60,707 nucleotides of DNA from positions 1-60,707 of the forward strand of contig JAJBVL010000057.1 of NCBI GenBank assembly GCA_020859845.1, in the 5' to 3' direction. The DNA comes from Bacteroidales bacterium (GTDB lineage: Bacteria; Bacteroidota; Bacteroidia; Bacteroidales; Muribaculaceae). The notes beneath the pieces were generated by a model. The model worked only from the letters and a program-made list of their open reading frames with translations. It did no database searches and was not told the origin of the DNA. A program made the translations under genes and the position numbers. Positions 7,593 to 16,700 of the stretch are shown here, piece after piece (positions within the stretch are counted from its first letter, which is position 1; each line of letters begins with the position of its first letter).

Positions 7593-7600
7593 CAAAATTA
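7593..7600 (-). promoter_or_regulatory. -7 box of the GH20 gene
   Basis: TAATTTTG on the minus strand, 31 nt before the ATG at 7562, in the intergenic space shared with the divergent ispE promoter. Confidence 0.55.
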
Positions 7601-7645
7601 CAAAAAATACCTCTAAGCCACATATATTTGTAATCAAACTAATAG

Positions 7646-7653
7646 TAAATTTG
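7646..7653 (+). promoter_or_regulatory. -7 box of ispE
   Basis: TAAATTTG, 37 nt before the chosen ispE ATG. Its presence here excludes the in-frame TTG at 7651 as the start. Confidence 0.55.
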
Positions 7654-7689
7654 CAATTATTTTCTCACTCACCCTTATCCCCCTCTGAA

Positions 7690-8523
7690 ATGATCACCTT
7701 TCCCTGCGCTAAAATCAACCTCGGCCTCGACATCCTGCGCCGACGCCCCGACGGCTACCATGACATCGCCACTGCCATGTATCGCATACCTTGGCGCGAC
7801 GTGCTTGAGATAGTGCCCACCATCAACCCCGCCACGACCCTCACCACCGAGGGACGACCGGTGGATTGTCCACCGGAGAAAAACCTCGTGATGAAAGCCT
7901 ACCGAGCGCTGGCCGAGGAGGTGACCGACCTGCCGCCTGTGGATATATATCTCGAGAAGGTGATACCCGACGGTGCTGGCCTCGGAGGCGGCTCGGCCGA
8001 CGCTGCCTACACCCTCACACTGCTTCGCGACGCCTTGGAGCTTCCTCTCAGCGACGAGCAACTGGCCTCGGTGGCAGCCCGCGTGGGCGCCGACTGCCCC
8101 TTCTTCGTTTATCCTCATGAATGTATGATGGCCACGGGGACTGGCACCACCCTCAGTCCCTTGGCGCTGACGCTCAAAGGATGGTGGATAGTGGTGGTGA
8201 AGCCACCTGTGAACATACCCACACGCGAGGCCTATGCTGGAGTGACCCCGAGCGAGCCAGCAGAACCGTTGGAGCGTCTGCTCCTCACTCTCCCCGTGGA
8301 GCAATGGCAGGGGAGGGTGAAAAACGACTTTGAGCCCTCCATCTTTGCCAAGGCTCCGGAGGTGAGAGCCATCAAGGAGCGCCTGCTGGAGCTGGGAGCT
8401 ACGTATGCCTCGATGTCGGGCTCTGGCTCGGCGGTGTATGGCTTGATGAAGAGTGACAGACTGGCAGAGAGCTGCCGAGATGGTTTTGAGGGATGTGACA
8501 TGATGATAGCGCGGCTTGACTGA
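7690..8523 (+). CDS. ispE: 4-diphosphocytidyl-2-C-methyl-D-erythritol kinase
   Basis: A 277-aa GHMP-family kinase of the non-mevalonate (MEP) isoprenoid pathway; it phosphorylates CDP-methylerythritol with ATP. The start MITFPCAKINLGL is chosen because the -7 box overlaps the longer frame. Visible marks are the N-terminal AKINLGLDILRRRPDGYH, the GHMP phosphate loop PDGAGLGGGSADAA at 93-106, VGADCPFF with the catalytic Asp, and a late glycine motif SGSGSAVYG. Length is normal for the family. It is a single gene, divergent from GH20. Confidence 0.95.
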   Translation: MITFPCAKINLGLDILRRRPDGYHDIATAMYRIPWRDVLEIVPTINPATTLTTEGRPVDCPPEKNLVMKAYRALAEEVTDLPPVDIYLEKVIPDGAGLGGGSADAAYTLTLLRDALELPLSDEQLASVAARVGADCPFFVYPHECMMATGTGTTLSPLALTLKGWWIVVVKPPVNIPTREAYAGVTPSEPAEPLERLLLTLPVEQWQGRVKNDFEPSIFAKAPEVRAIKERLLELGATYASMSGSGSAVYGLMKSDRLAESCRDGFEGCDMMIARLD

Positions 8524-8655
8524 GTGAACGTTATGGGCCTTGAATTGTTATCAAATTAAGCCTATGTAGCACACAAAACGTATTTTTGGCAACATTTTTG
8601 CTGCAAGGCTTATTTGATACACTTTGCAACAACAATAAAAACATAACATATCATC

Positions 8656-9282
8656 ATGAGCGACAAATCTAAGAAAGGGACTGCCCCTAAAGACCATAAG
8701 GACCCCGAGATGAAGATGAAGCGCGAAGCTGCCGACGCCGAGGTAATGGACAATGTGCCAGAGGCTGCCGAGGAAGACGAGAACGCCGAGACTGTGGAGG
8801 CTGCAGAGCTTTCAGAAATCGACAAGCTCGCCAAGGAACTCGGCGAGACCAAGGCCAAGCTTGAGAAAGAGAAGAAAGAATATCTGTTTCTGATGGCTGA
8901 GTTTGACAACTTCCGCAAACGCACCCTCAAGGAGAAGAGCGATATCATGCGCAACGCCTCCGAGAAGGTGATGAACGGTCTGCTCCCTATCGTCGACGAC
9001 TTTGAGCGCGGGTTGGAGGCCAACAAAAACTCCGACAACGCCGAGGCCATCAAGGAGGGCATGGAGCTAATCTACAACAAGCTGGTGAAACTCATGGAGC
9101 AAAACGGCGTGAAGCCCATAGAGAGCAATGGCGCCGACTTCAACCCCGACCTTCATGAAGCCATTGCCATGGTGCCCGTCACCGACGAGGCTCAGAAAGG
9201 CAAGGTGATTGACACTCCCACAAAGGGCTATACGATCAATGATAAAGTGCTGCGACACGCAAAGGTCGCAGTGGGCCAATAA
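8656..9282 (+). CDS. grpE: GrpE nucleotide-exchange factor
   Basis: A 208-aa cofactor that releases ADP from DnaK. The first 55 residues are acidic and probably disordered. They are followed by the long coiled coil (about 60-110) and the conserved block EFDNFRKRTLKEK. The C-terminal beta domain contains NPDLHEAIAMVP and the closing HAKVAVGQ. It lies 25 bp upstream of dnaJ and is surely co-transcribed with it; dnaK is not in the window. Confidence 0.95.
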   Translation: MSDKSKKGTAPKDHKDPEMKMKREAADAEVMDNVPEAAEEDENAETVEAAELSEIDKLAKELGETKAKLEKEKKEYLFLMAEFDNFRKRTLKEKSDIMRNASEKVMNGLLPIVDDFERGLEANKNSDNAEAIKEGMELIYNKLVKLMEQNGVKPIESNGADFNPDLHEAIAMVPVTDEAQKGKVIDTPTKGYTINDKVLRHAKVAVGQ

Positions 9283-9307
9283 AGCAACCCTCTAAGGCGC
9301 ATAGACG

Positions 9308-10474
9308 ATGAACAAGCGAGACTACTACGAAGTGCTAGGGGTGTCGAAAAACGCCACTCCGGAAGAGCTTAAGAAAGCCTACCGCAAGCTAGCCATAAAA
9401 TACCACCCCGACAAGAACCCGGGCGACAAGGAGGCCGAAGAGAAGTTTAAGGAGGCCGCCGAGGCTTACGACGTGCTCAGCAACCCTGAGAAGCGTCAGA
9501 AGTACGACCAGTTTGGTTTCAACATGGGTCCGCAAGGATTCCCTGGCGGCGGCGCTGGAGGTTTCCAAGGCACCCACATGTCGATGGACGATATCTTCTC
9601 AGCCTTTGGCGACATTTTTGGTGGCCGCTTTGGCGACATGGGCGGTTTCAGCAGCGCTGGCGGTGGCCGTCCACGCAAGCGTCAGCGTCGTGGCGACGAC
9701 CTGCGTATCACCCTCAAGCTCACCCTTGAGGATATAGCCAAGGGCGTCGACAAGACCCTCAAGCTCAAGGCCTTTGTCAAGGATGACCATTGTCATGGGA
9801 CAGGCGCCAAGGATGGCACAGCCTTTGCCACATGCCCCACGTGTCATGGATCGGGCCAGGTGGTGCGTCCTCAGCAGACGATGTTTGGCGTCATGGAGTC
9901 GGCCGCCATCTGTCCGGAATGTAACGGCGAGGGCAAGATTATCAGCGAGAAGTGTCACTACTGCAACGGCACGGGCGTGGAGCATCGCGACCAAGTGGTG
10001 TCGTTCCATATCCCCGCTGGTGTGCAGGACGGCATGACCCTCACCATCAAGGGCAAAGGCAACGCGCCGATGCATGGTGGCGTAAACGGTGACCTGCTCG
10101 TAGTGATTGAAGAGATAAAGCACCCCGAACTGATACGCGACGGCAACGACGTGGTCTACAACCTGATGCTCGACATCCCTACGGCTGTCCTTGGCGGTTC
10201 GGTAGAGGTGCCTACCATCGGCGGTCGCGCACGCTTGAAGATTCCTGCTGGCACACAGCCCGGCAAGATACTCCGTCTACGCGGCAAGGGACTGCCCTCG
10301 ACCGAAGGTTATGGTACGGGCGACGAGCTTATCAACGTGATGGTCTACATTCCCGAGACCCTTACCGACGAAGAGCGCAAAGCCTTCGAGGAGATGCGCG
10401 ACAAGCCAAATATGCAGGCCAGTGACAGCGTAAAGAATCGTATCTTCAGCAAGCTGCGCCACATCTTTGATTGA
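9308..10474 (+). CDS. dnaJ: DnaJ co-chaperone with an altered zinc site
   Basis: A 388-aa class A J-protein that stimulates DnaK. It has a J-domain with HPD at 33-35, a Gly/Phe-rich linker (about 75-130), a zinc-finger region and C-terminal substrate-binding domains. In the zinc region the first CxxCxGxG repeat reads DDHCHGTG, so the expected first cysteine is D159. The other repeats are intact (C176/C179, C202/C205, C216/C219). Zinc centre I, built from repeats 1 and 4, would therefore have three cysteines and possibly Asp as fourth ligand. The frame is intact, so this is not a frameshift. Confidence 0.95.
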   Translation: MNKRDYYEVLGVSKNATPEELKKAYRKLAIKYHPDKNPGDKEAEEKFKEAAEAYDVLSNPEKRQKYDQFGFNMGPQGFPGGGAGGFQGTHMSMDDIFSAFGDIFGGRFGDMGGFSSAGGGRPRKRQRRGDDLRITLKLTLEDIAKGVDKTLKLKAFVKDDHCHGTGAKDGTAFATCPTCHGSGQVVRPQQTMFGVMESAAICPECNGEGKIISEKCHYCNGTGVEHRDQVVSFHIPAGVQDGMTLTIKGKGNAPMHGGVNGDLLVVIEEIKHPELIRDGNDVVYNLMLDIPTAVLGGSVEVPTIGGRARLKIPAGTQPGKILRLRGKGLPSTEGYGTGDELINVMVYIPETLTDEERKAFEEMRDKPNMQASDSVKNRIFSKLRHIFD

Positions 10475-10590
10475 TGAGCATCGCTTTGCCCCGTTGCCCT
10501 TTGCCCCTTTGGGCTAGAAAGAAGGAGGGCCTTAAAAGGCTAAAAGCTAAAAAGTTTAAGAGGAGGATAATCCCTAAAAAATACTAAGAA

Positions 10591-10624
10591 AAGCCGTTGG
10601 CATCGCAGCCAGCGGCTTTTCTTT
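10591..10624 (+). terminator. intrinsic terminator after dnaJ
   Basis: An 11-bp stem (AAGCCGTTGGC with GCCAGCGGCTT, one G-T pair) followed by a T-rich tail, closing the grpE-dnaJ transcript. Confidence 0.8.
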
Positions 10625-10659
10625 TGGCCTCTAATAGAGCCTATATGAAGAATTTTGCT

Positions 10660-10667
10660 TACCTTTG
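10660..10667 (+). promoter_or_regulatory. -7 box of the first NSS symporter gene
   Basis: TACCTTTG, 45 nt before the ATG at 10713. Confidence 0.55.
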
Positions 10668-10712
10668 CACCCGTCTATTCTACACACATAGAATCACTAC
10701 GTCAACGGATAA

Positions 10713-12074
10713 ATGGAAAATCGCTTAAAATTTGCCTCAAAGGTAGGGCTCATTGCTGCCACTGTAGGGTCGGCTGTGGGTCTGGGCAACGTGTGGCGTT
10801 TTCCCGCCGAAGCGCAGGCCAATGGTGGAGCAGCCTTCCTGTTGCTCTACGTGGTCTGTGTGTTTCTGCTCGGTGTGCCGGTGATGTTGAGCGAGTTTGC
10901 GCTTGGACGCGGAGGGTGTAGCGACGCCATCGGTTCCTTCAAAAACCTGGGCGCTAAGCGAGGATGGTGGGCCGTGGGAGGCTTGGCCATCTTGGCAAGC
11001 TATATCATACTCTGCTTTTACATGGTGGTGGCAGGATGGACCTTTGAATATCTGTGGCAATCAGTGACAGGCGTCCTGTATGCCCCCGTTGAGGGCCTAA
11101 CCGACCTCAATGGGCAATTTACCTATCGCATGAAAGAGTTTATCTCCGAGAGTTGGAATCCTCTGATCAACACTTACATCATGATAGGCCTCAACATCGT
11201 CATTCTGATGGTGGGGGTGCAGAAAGGCATAGAGCGACTGTCCAACATCCTGATGCCAGTCTTGTTTGTCATCCTCGTAGTGTTTTGCTGCGTGGCGCTG
11301 ACGCTTCCCAAGGCCTCGGAGGGACTGGAATTTTTCTTGCGTCCCGACTTCTCTAAGATTAATACCAAGGTGGCACTCAACGCCATCGGTCAGGCCTTCT
11401 TCTCGCTGAGCCTCGGCATGGGTATCTTGATCACCTACTCCTCCTACTTCCCAAGCGATACGCGGCTTGGCAAGACGGCAGTGACAGTGTCGCTGCTCGA
11501 CCTGCTGGTGGCGGTGATGATGGGCCTCATCATCTTTCCCGCGGTGATGACCTTCCATCTCGAAGGCGAGGGGTTGAGAGGAGCCACGCTGGTGTTTATC
11601 ACTCTGCCCGAGGTATTTGCCCAGATGCCACTCACTCAGCTATGGTCGGTGCTCTTCTTCTTGCTGCTGCTTGTGGCAGCGCTGACGTCGTGTATCTCCA
11701 TCGCTGAGGTGTCGATAGCCTTCCTGCAAGACCGTCTCCACTGGAGCCGCGTCAAGGCTACGTTGGCAGTGTTGCTGCCGCTATTGGTGTTTAGCTCAGT
11801 TTGCTCCCTTTCCCAAGGGCCTCTGAGCCACATCACCCTCTGTGGCATGAACATCTTTGACTTCCTCGACAATCTGGCCACCAACATCTTCCTGCCTCTG
11901 GGCTCCATCTTCATGTGTATCTACATGGGGTGGTTTGCTCCGCGAGGATTCTTTCGTGGCGAGCTCTCCAATGGAGGTAGTCTCTCCGTGCCCTACTTCG
12001 GTGTGTTGCGCTTCATCCTTCGCTGGGTGGCTCCGCTGCTGATAGGGTGGATCCTGCTCTCCAACTTTCTGTAA
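10713..12074 (+). CDS. NSS-family sodium-dependent amino-acid symporter 1
   Basis: A 453-aa inner-membrane transporter of the neurotransmitter:sodium symporter family (LeuT fold). TM1 carries GSAVGLGNVWRFPAEAQANGG with the sodium- and substrate-binding unwound region. Ten or more further hydrophobic segments follow, including an NxGxAF-type motif (GQAFFSLSLGMG) in TM6. The length suits an 11-12 TM bacterial NSS. The likely substrate is a hydrophobic or aromatic amino acid, not provable here. It starts a three-gene run with a 59-aa peptide gene and a paralogue about 40% alike by eye. Confidence 0.9.
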   Translation: MENRLKFASKVGLIAATVGSAVGLGNVWRFPAEAQANGGAAFLLLYVVCVFLLGVPVMLSEFALGRGGCSDAIGSFKNLGAKRGWWAVGGLAILASYIILCFYMVVAGWTFEYLWQSVTGVLYAPVEGLTDLNGQFTYRMKEFISESWNPLINTYIMIGLNIVILMVGVQKGIERLSNILMPVLFVILVVFCCVALTLPKASEGLEFFLRPDFSKINTKVALNAIGQAFFSLSLGMGILITYSSYFPSDTRLGKTAVTVSLLDLLVAVMMGLIIFPAVMTFHLEGEGLRGATLVFITLPEVFAQMPLTQLWSVLFFLLLLVAALTSCISIAEVSIAFLQDRLHWSRVKATLAVLLPLLVFSSVCSLSQGPLSHITLCGMNIFDFLDNLATNIFLPLGSIFMCIYMGWFAPRGFFRGELSNGGSLSVPYFGVLRFILRWVAPLLIGWILLSNFL

Positions 12075-12128
12075 ACTCATCTGTTGAAATCCTTATTGAA
12101 CAATACAACACACATCAAGAAACGATTT

Positions 12129-12308
12129 ATGGAAAACTCACAACTCTACACACGCTCAGAACGTCGCGGACTGCTGATAGTCCTGGTTCTGGTAATTCTA
12201 ACACTGGGCTGCTCCACCATTGAGCGCTATCAACGCGCCACCGACACCTTCAACATCCCTCAGAAGGTGCTCGTGAAGCAGACGCCCGCTACCACTTCAC
12301 ATAGATGA
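12129..12308 (+). CDS. 59-aa single-span membrane peptide between two NSS genes
   Basis: A small protein MENSQLYTRSERRG followed by a strongly hydrophobic segment (LLIVLVLVILTLG) and a polar tail. Its TGA overlaps the ATG of the second symporter gene as ATGA, so the two are probably translationally coupled. Known NSS systems can carry a small one-helix subunit (MetS beside MetP in Corynebacterium), which makes a MetS-like accessory subunit an attractive inference. Against this, the N-terminal YTRSERRG plus helix also resembles the start of ComEA-type helix-hairpin-helix proteins of Bacteroidota. The in-frame ATG at 12084 is rejected as too far upstream. Confidence 0.65.
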   Translation: MENSQLYTRSERRGLLIVLVLVILTLGCSTIERYQRATDTFNIPQKVLVKQTPATTSHR

Positions 12309-13681
12309 CCCCTAACAATCCCTCACAACTACCCCAAGATCAACAACGTATCCAATTTAACACGCGCCTTGGAGCCATCGCCACCACTGTAGGGTCGGCG
12401 ATAGGCTTGGGCAACATCTGGCGTTTCCCTTACGAAGCCGGTACTCACGGCGGCGGGGCGTTTATGCTCTGCTATATAGGCTTTATCATCATCCTCGGCA
12501 TACCAGTGGTGGTGGCCGAGTTTATGATGGGTCGAGGGACTGGCCTCAACGTCTTTGGAGCCTTTCGCAAGTTGGCCCCTGGCACGTCGTGGCATTATCT
12601 CGGCTATGTGGGCATACTGGCCTCGCTAATGATTCTAAGCTTCTACTCCGTGGTGGCTGGCTGGACGGTGGAATACTGTTGGCAGTCGGCCATCGGGGCT
12701 CTCGACTTTGAGACGGCAGATGAATATCACGCCCACTTTGATGAGTTTTGCTCAGGGAATTGGCGCCCCCTGCTTTGGACCTGGATTTTCCTGGCGCTCA
12801 ACTTTGTTATCCTTATACGCGGCGTATCGAAGGGCATAGAGAAGATGTCGAATATCTTGATGCCTATCCTCTTCCTGCTCCTCATCGTATTCTGTATCAA
12901 CTCGCTGACTCTTGACAAGGCAAGCGAGGGCCTTAAATTTCTCTTCCACCCCGACTTCTCACAGCTCAGCTCCAAGGTGATGCTGGGAGCCATGGGGCAG
13001 GCTTTCTTCTCACTGAGCCTCGGTCTGGGGTGTATGATGACCTATGCCTCCTACTTCAACGACGAGACGCGCCTCGTGAAGAGCGCCTTCCTGACAGGAG
13101 GCCTTGACACGATGGTGGCCATCTTGGCGGGTGTCATCATCTTTCCGGCAGTATTCACTTTTGGGATGTCGCCGGCGGCAGGCCCCACACTTGTCTTCGA
13201 AGTGTTGCCCTCCATCTTCCATAGTCTGCCCTTTGGCGCTGCATGGTCTACGCTCTTCTTCTTCCTGCTTTTCTTAGCCTCGCTTACCTCTACCCTCTCT
13301 ATGAGCGAGATCTCCATTAAATTTTTCATCCAGGAGAAAGGGATGACGCGCCGCGGTGCCACCTGCCTTAATGGAGCTATAGCCTTAGTGTTTGGCTCGC
13401 TCTGCGCCCTGAGTTTTGGCGACCTCGGGAGCTTCACCATCTGCGGCATGACGATCTTCAATCTGTTTGACTACGTGTCAAGCAACATCCTGCTGCCCTT
13501 TGGTGGCATGATGATAGCCATCTTCGTAGGGTGGAAGATGGATCGCGGCTTGATACGCAACGAGCTGAGCAATTATGGCCAGCATCAAGTGCGCGGCATG
13601 GGCTTTTTGATGTTTTGTATCCGCTTTATAGCCCCGGTGGGCATCTTGCTGGTATTTCTCAACTCAATAGGCATTATTTAA
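12305..13681 (+). CDS. NSS-family sodium-dependent amino-acid symporter 2
   Basis: A 458-aa paralogue of the upstream NSS symporter. TM1 holds GSAIGLGNIWRFPYEAG, TM6 GQAFFSLSLGLG, and the remaining segments align throughout. It is coupled by a 4-bp overlap to the 59-aa peptide gene. Two symporters in tandem could differ in substrate or work together; the sequence does not say. Confidence 0.9.
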   Translation: MTPNNPSQLPQDQQRIQFNTRLGAIATTVGSAIGLGNIWRFPYEAGTHGGGAFMLCYIGFIIILGIPVVVAEFMMGRGTGLNVFGAFRKLAPGTSWHYLGYVGILASLMILSFYSVVAGWTVEYCWQSAIGALDFETADEYHAHFDEFCSGNWRPLLWTWIFLALNFVILIRGVSKGIEKMSNILMPILFLLLIVFCINSLTLDKASEGLKFLFHPDFSQLSSKVMLGAMGQAFFSLSLGLGCMMTYASYFNDETRLVKSAFLTGGLDTMVAILAGVIIFPAVFTFGMSPAAGPTLVFEVLPSIFHSLPFGAAWSTLFFFLLFLASLTSTLSMSEISIKFFIQEKGMTRRGATCLNGAIALVFGSLCALSFGDLGSFTICGMTIFNLFDYVSSNILLPFGGMMIAIFVGWKMDRGLIRNELSNYGQHQVRGMGFLMFCIRFIAPVGILLVFLNSIGII

Positions 13682-13695
13682 TCCAAAATAATCAC

Positions 13696-13703
13696 TACCT
13701 TTG
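13696..13703 (+). promoter_or_regulatory. -7 box overlapping the edge of a hairpin
   Basis: TACCTTTG. Its last two bases are also the start of the left arm of the hairpin 13702-13738. Confidence 0.5.
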
Positions 13704-13738
13704 TGGTGGCCACTCGCCAAGGGCAAGAGGCCACCACA
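13702..13738 (+). terminator. hairpin between the NSS gene and the Omp28-like gene
   Basis: TGTGGTGGCC (13702-13711) pairs perfectly with GGCCACCACA (13729-13738), followed by TTTCTTGTGTTATT. It can serve as terminator of the symporter transcript. Because the -7 box overlaps its left arm, it could also form near the 5' end of the next transcript, depending on the true start. Confidence 0.5.
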
Positions 13739-13792
13739 TTTCTTGTGTTATTATCCCAATCATATATCCATCAACCCCCGACCATTCTACAG

Positions 13793-16700
13793 ATGACAAA
13801 AGCTACAGGCCTCCTCCTACTCTTATCCACGGCCATGACAGCGATGCTTATGCCTCAGGCCTTGGAGGCGCAGAGCAAAGTGTATTTCTATAAAGACAGT
13901 GATGACAATTATCTTAGTGGCACTCTCTGCCGTGTGTCGCCCGATGGGCGCTGGGCGGTAGGCTTTGACGGCGCCTACGAGACAGGGAGCTTCATTATCG
14001 ACACTGAGCACCCCACGGAGTGGACCTTGGTGGAGGGAGGCGAACTGTATGATGTGACCAACGATGGAGTGTGTGTAGGGGCCCGCTACACAGTATTATA
14101 TAGCGACGGCACGCCGGTCAACTACGCCCATGCAGGTATTTATCATGATGGGGAGTGGACAATGCTCAAGGAGCCAGAGGAGTGTGCCGGACGCTCATGG
14201 GCTGTGGCTATCACCCGCGATGGAAAGCGCATAGGGGGCCATGCCTTTTGCAGCTCGGCTGGCGATGCTGGCAGTCAATATTTTCCTATCGTCTGGGACC
14301 TCGATGAGGCCACAGGGGAATATCTACCCACGCTCTTCAATGAGATTGACGTGCCCGACAATGTGGGTTTCTACGTGCGCGATATGAGCGACGATGGTAG
14401 CGTAATCGTGGGGGAAGTGTATGCTTATGCGGGCTCGGCAGTGCCTGCCATGCTACGCGATGGTCAGCTCACCCTCTGGAATGAGATGGAATGGAAGGAA
14501 TGGCCCTTCGAATATGGGGGCAATACCTACTACTTTGACTGTGCATTTATCGATGGCATACAAGAGGGCGCCGAGGAGAGCTACTGGTTTCGCGGTTCGC
14601 TGGCCTATATCCATGGCAACTATGCCTTTGGCCATCGCTCCGTGGCTACCGACGTAGACCGTGAGACAGCCACAGGCACCGTCACTCACTATGCCTCGGT
14701 CTACAACCTCTCTACGGGCCAATGGCTTGACTCTCAGACCGATGGCCTTTTTACCTGCGGAAGCGACCTGGAGCATATCTTTTTCACCACAGGCACACGT
14801 TGTGGCTACATCTGCGAGGGTGATGAGTGGTGGATCGAGGATTATTTTGACCTTTACCCCGAACTGACGCCAGCCGCTGTGTATGGTTTTGACGATGCCG
14901 GTCGTGTGTTGGTGGGCTCGGCTCTAAACTACAACGAGGTGACCGGGGAATACGAAGAAAGCCCGGCGCTCTACATACTTTCCGAGGAAATAGTGCCTTC
15001 TACCGTATCGTCAGAGACACTCACCTACGACTTCGCCCTTACGATGGGTGAAGGTGTGACGGCAGAGAATCTTGACGGCGGCACACTCGAATCAAACGTA
15101 TACGACCATGTAGATAGCAACGCATCGTGGATGCTTGGCAAGACATCCAGCTCCAACCGCTCAGTGGTGGCCCCTACGCGTAATGCCGACAAGAGCGTGC
15201 GCCGCAGCCGCATCACTTTCCCTGCCAAGATGGTGACTCCTCGCGACATCATCCGCTGGCAAGCACGCAGCATGCATAGCCATCTCCTTGACTGCTATCG
15301 TATAATGGCACGCGCCGATGGCGATAGCGAGTGGACAGAGATAGCTGTCATCGAGAACGAAAACTATCGCTGGACTACCCGTGCCGTAAGTCTGGAGAAG
15401 TGGGCTGGTAAGGCTGTCGAGGTGGCGATAGAGACTTTGACTCCTGGCGGCGAAGGCTTTATGCTGGCCCTCGACAATGTGTCGATAGGAGAGCCTAAGG
15501 AGGAGTTTTTCACTTGCGAGGTGGATGCTCCATCCTATATTGTTGTAGGCCAGACAGCCAAGATCAATGTGACGCTTACCAACTATGGCCCCGCCTCCGA
15601 CTGGACTAAGCTCGTGGTGGCTTATCCCTCAGGCACTACTTGCGAGGCTGCTCTCTCGTCATTGTCGACGCTGGAAAGCGTTACCTGCACCTTTGAAGTG
15701 GAGCTGGAGGAGCCAGGTTCGCTCGACTACACTATCTTGCTGGGCCGACCTAATGGCGACCTTGAAAGGTTGACGGATGTCAACGGAGTGGATACCCACT
15801 ATGTTGTGGCGTCGGCTTACGAACGCTGTGTATTGCTCGACCATTTCACTGGCACATGGTGCAACACCTGCCCAACGGCCGATCTTAAGGTGGCTTCTTA
15901 TCAGCGTATGCTTGGCCATCAGATGCTCCACGTCAGGGCTCACGTCAACGACAATCTTACCAATGCCGAATATTGGGATGATTATGGCCAGGACTTCATC
16001 TTCTCTATCCCCGCTTTGGCTCTCAACCACAATAAGAGCAGCCTCTCCACTGAGACCTTTGAAGCCGAGATGCGTGAGCCTACTATAGCTTGGATAGATC
16101 TCACAGCTAAGATGGACGAAGAAGGACAGGTGGCTATGGTCTCCAACGTGAAACTCGCTGAGGACACCGACAACACGACGGACCGCTATCGCGTGGGCTA
16201 TATGCTCTTGGCCACTATCAACGAGCTCTACGATACCAACCTCTCGCAGCGCAACGCTGCCTACTCCGAGAGCTACGAAGAGTATTATTACCAGCCATCC
16301 TACATCCTGCCTAAGATGATGTGGTATGAAAACGTCATCGTGGAGGGCTCTACGGCCACTAACGGGGTGGCAGAAAGCCTGGGCTCATCCATCGTCGCCG
16401 ACGAGACAATGACCCATTCCTATCAACTCACCTTCCCCGAAGCTTATCGCCAATCAGCGCCGATAGCTGTGGCGATGGTGATTGATACGCAGACAGGGAG
16501 GGTGCTCAACGTCGCTTATAAGTCGCTGACCGCGGCCAACTCGGAGTCGACAGTGTCGCCGGAACCTGGCACGTATGAGAGCCTACAGCGCTTTGTGGTC
16601 ATCTTCCCCGAGGCTACGTCGGTGACGCTCTACGAGTATGCCACCCAGAGCCAGATGCCTCAGCTCTACAGCGTAGACGATGCGGGCGAGGTGATAGCGC

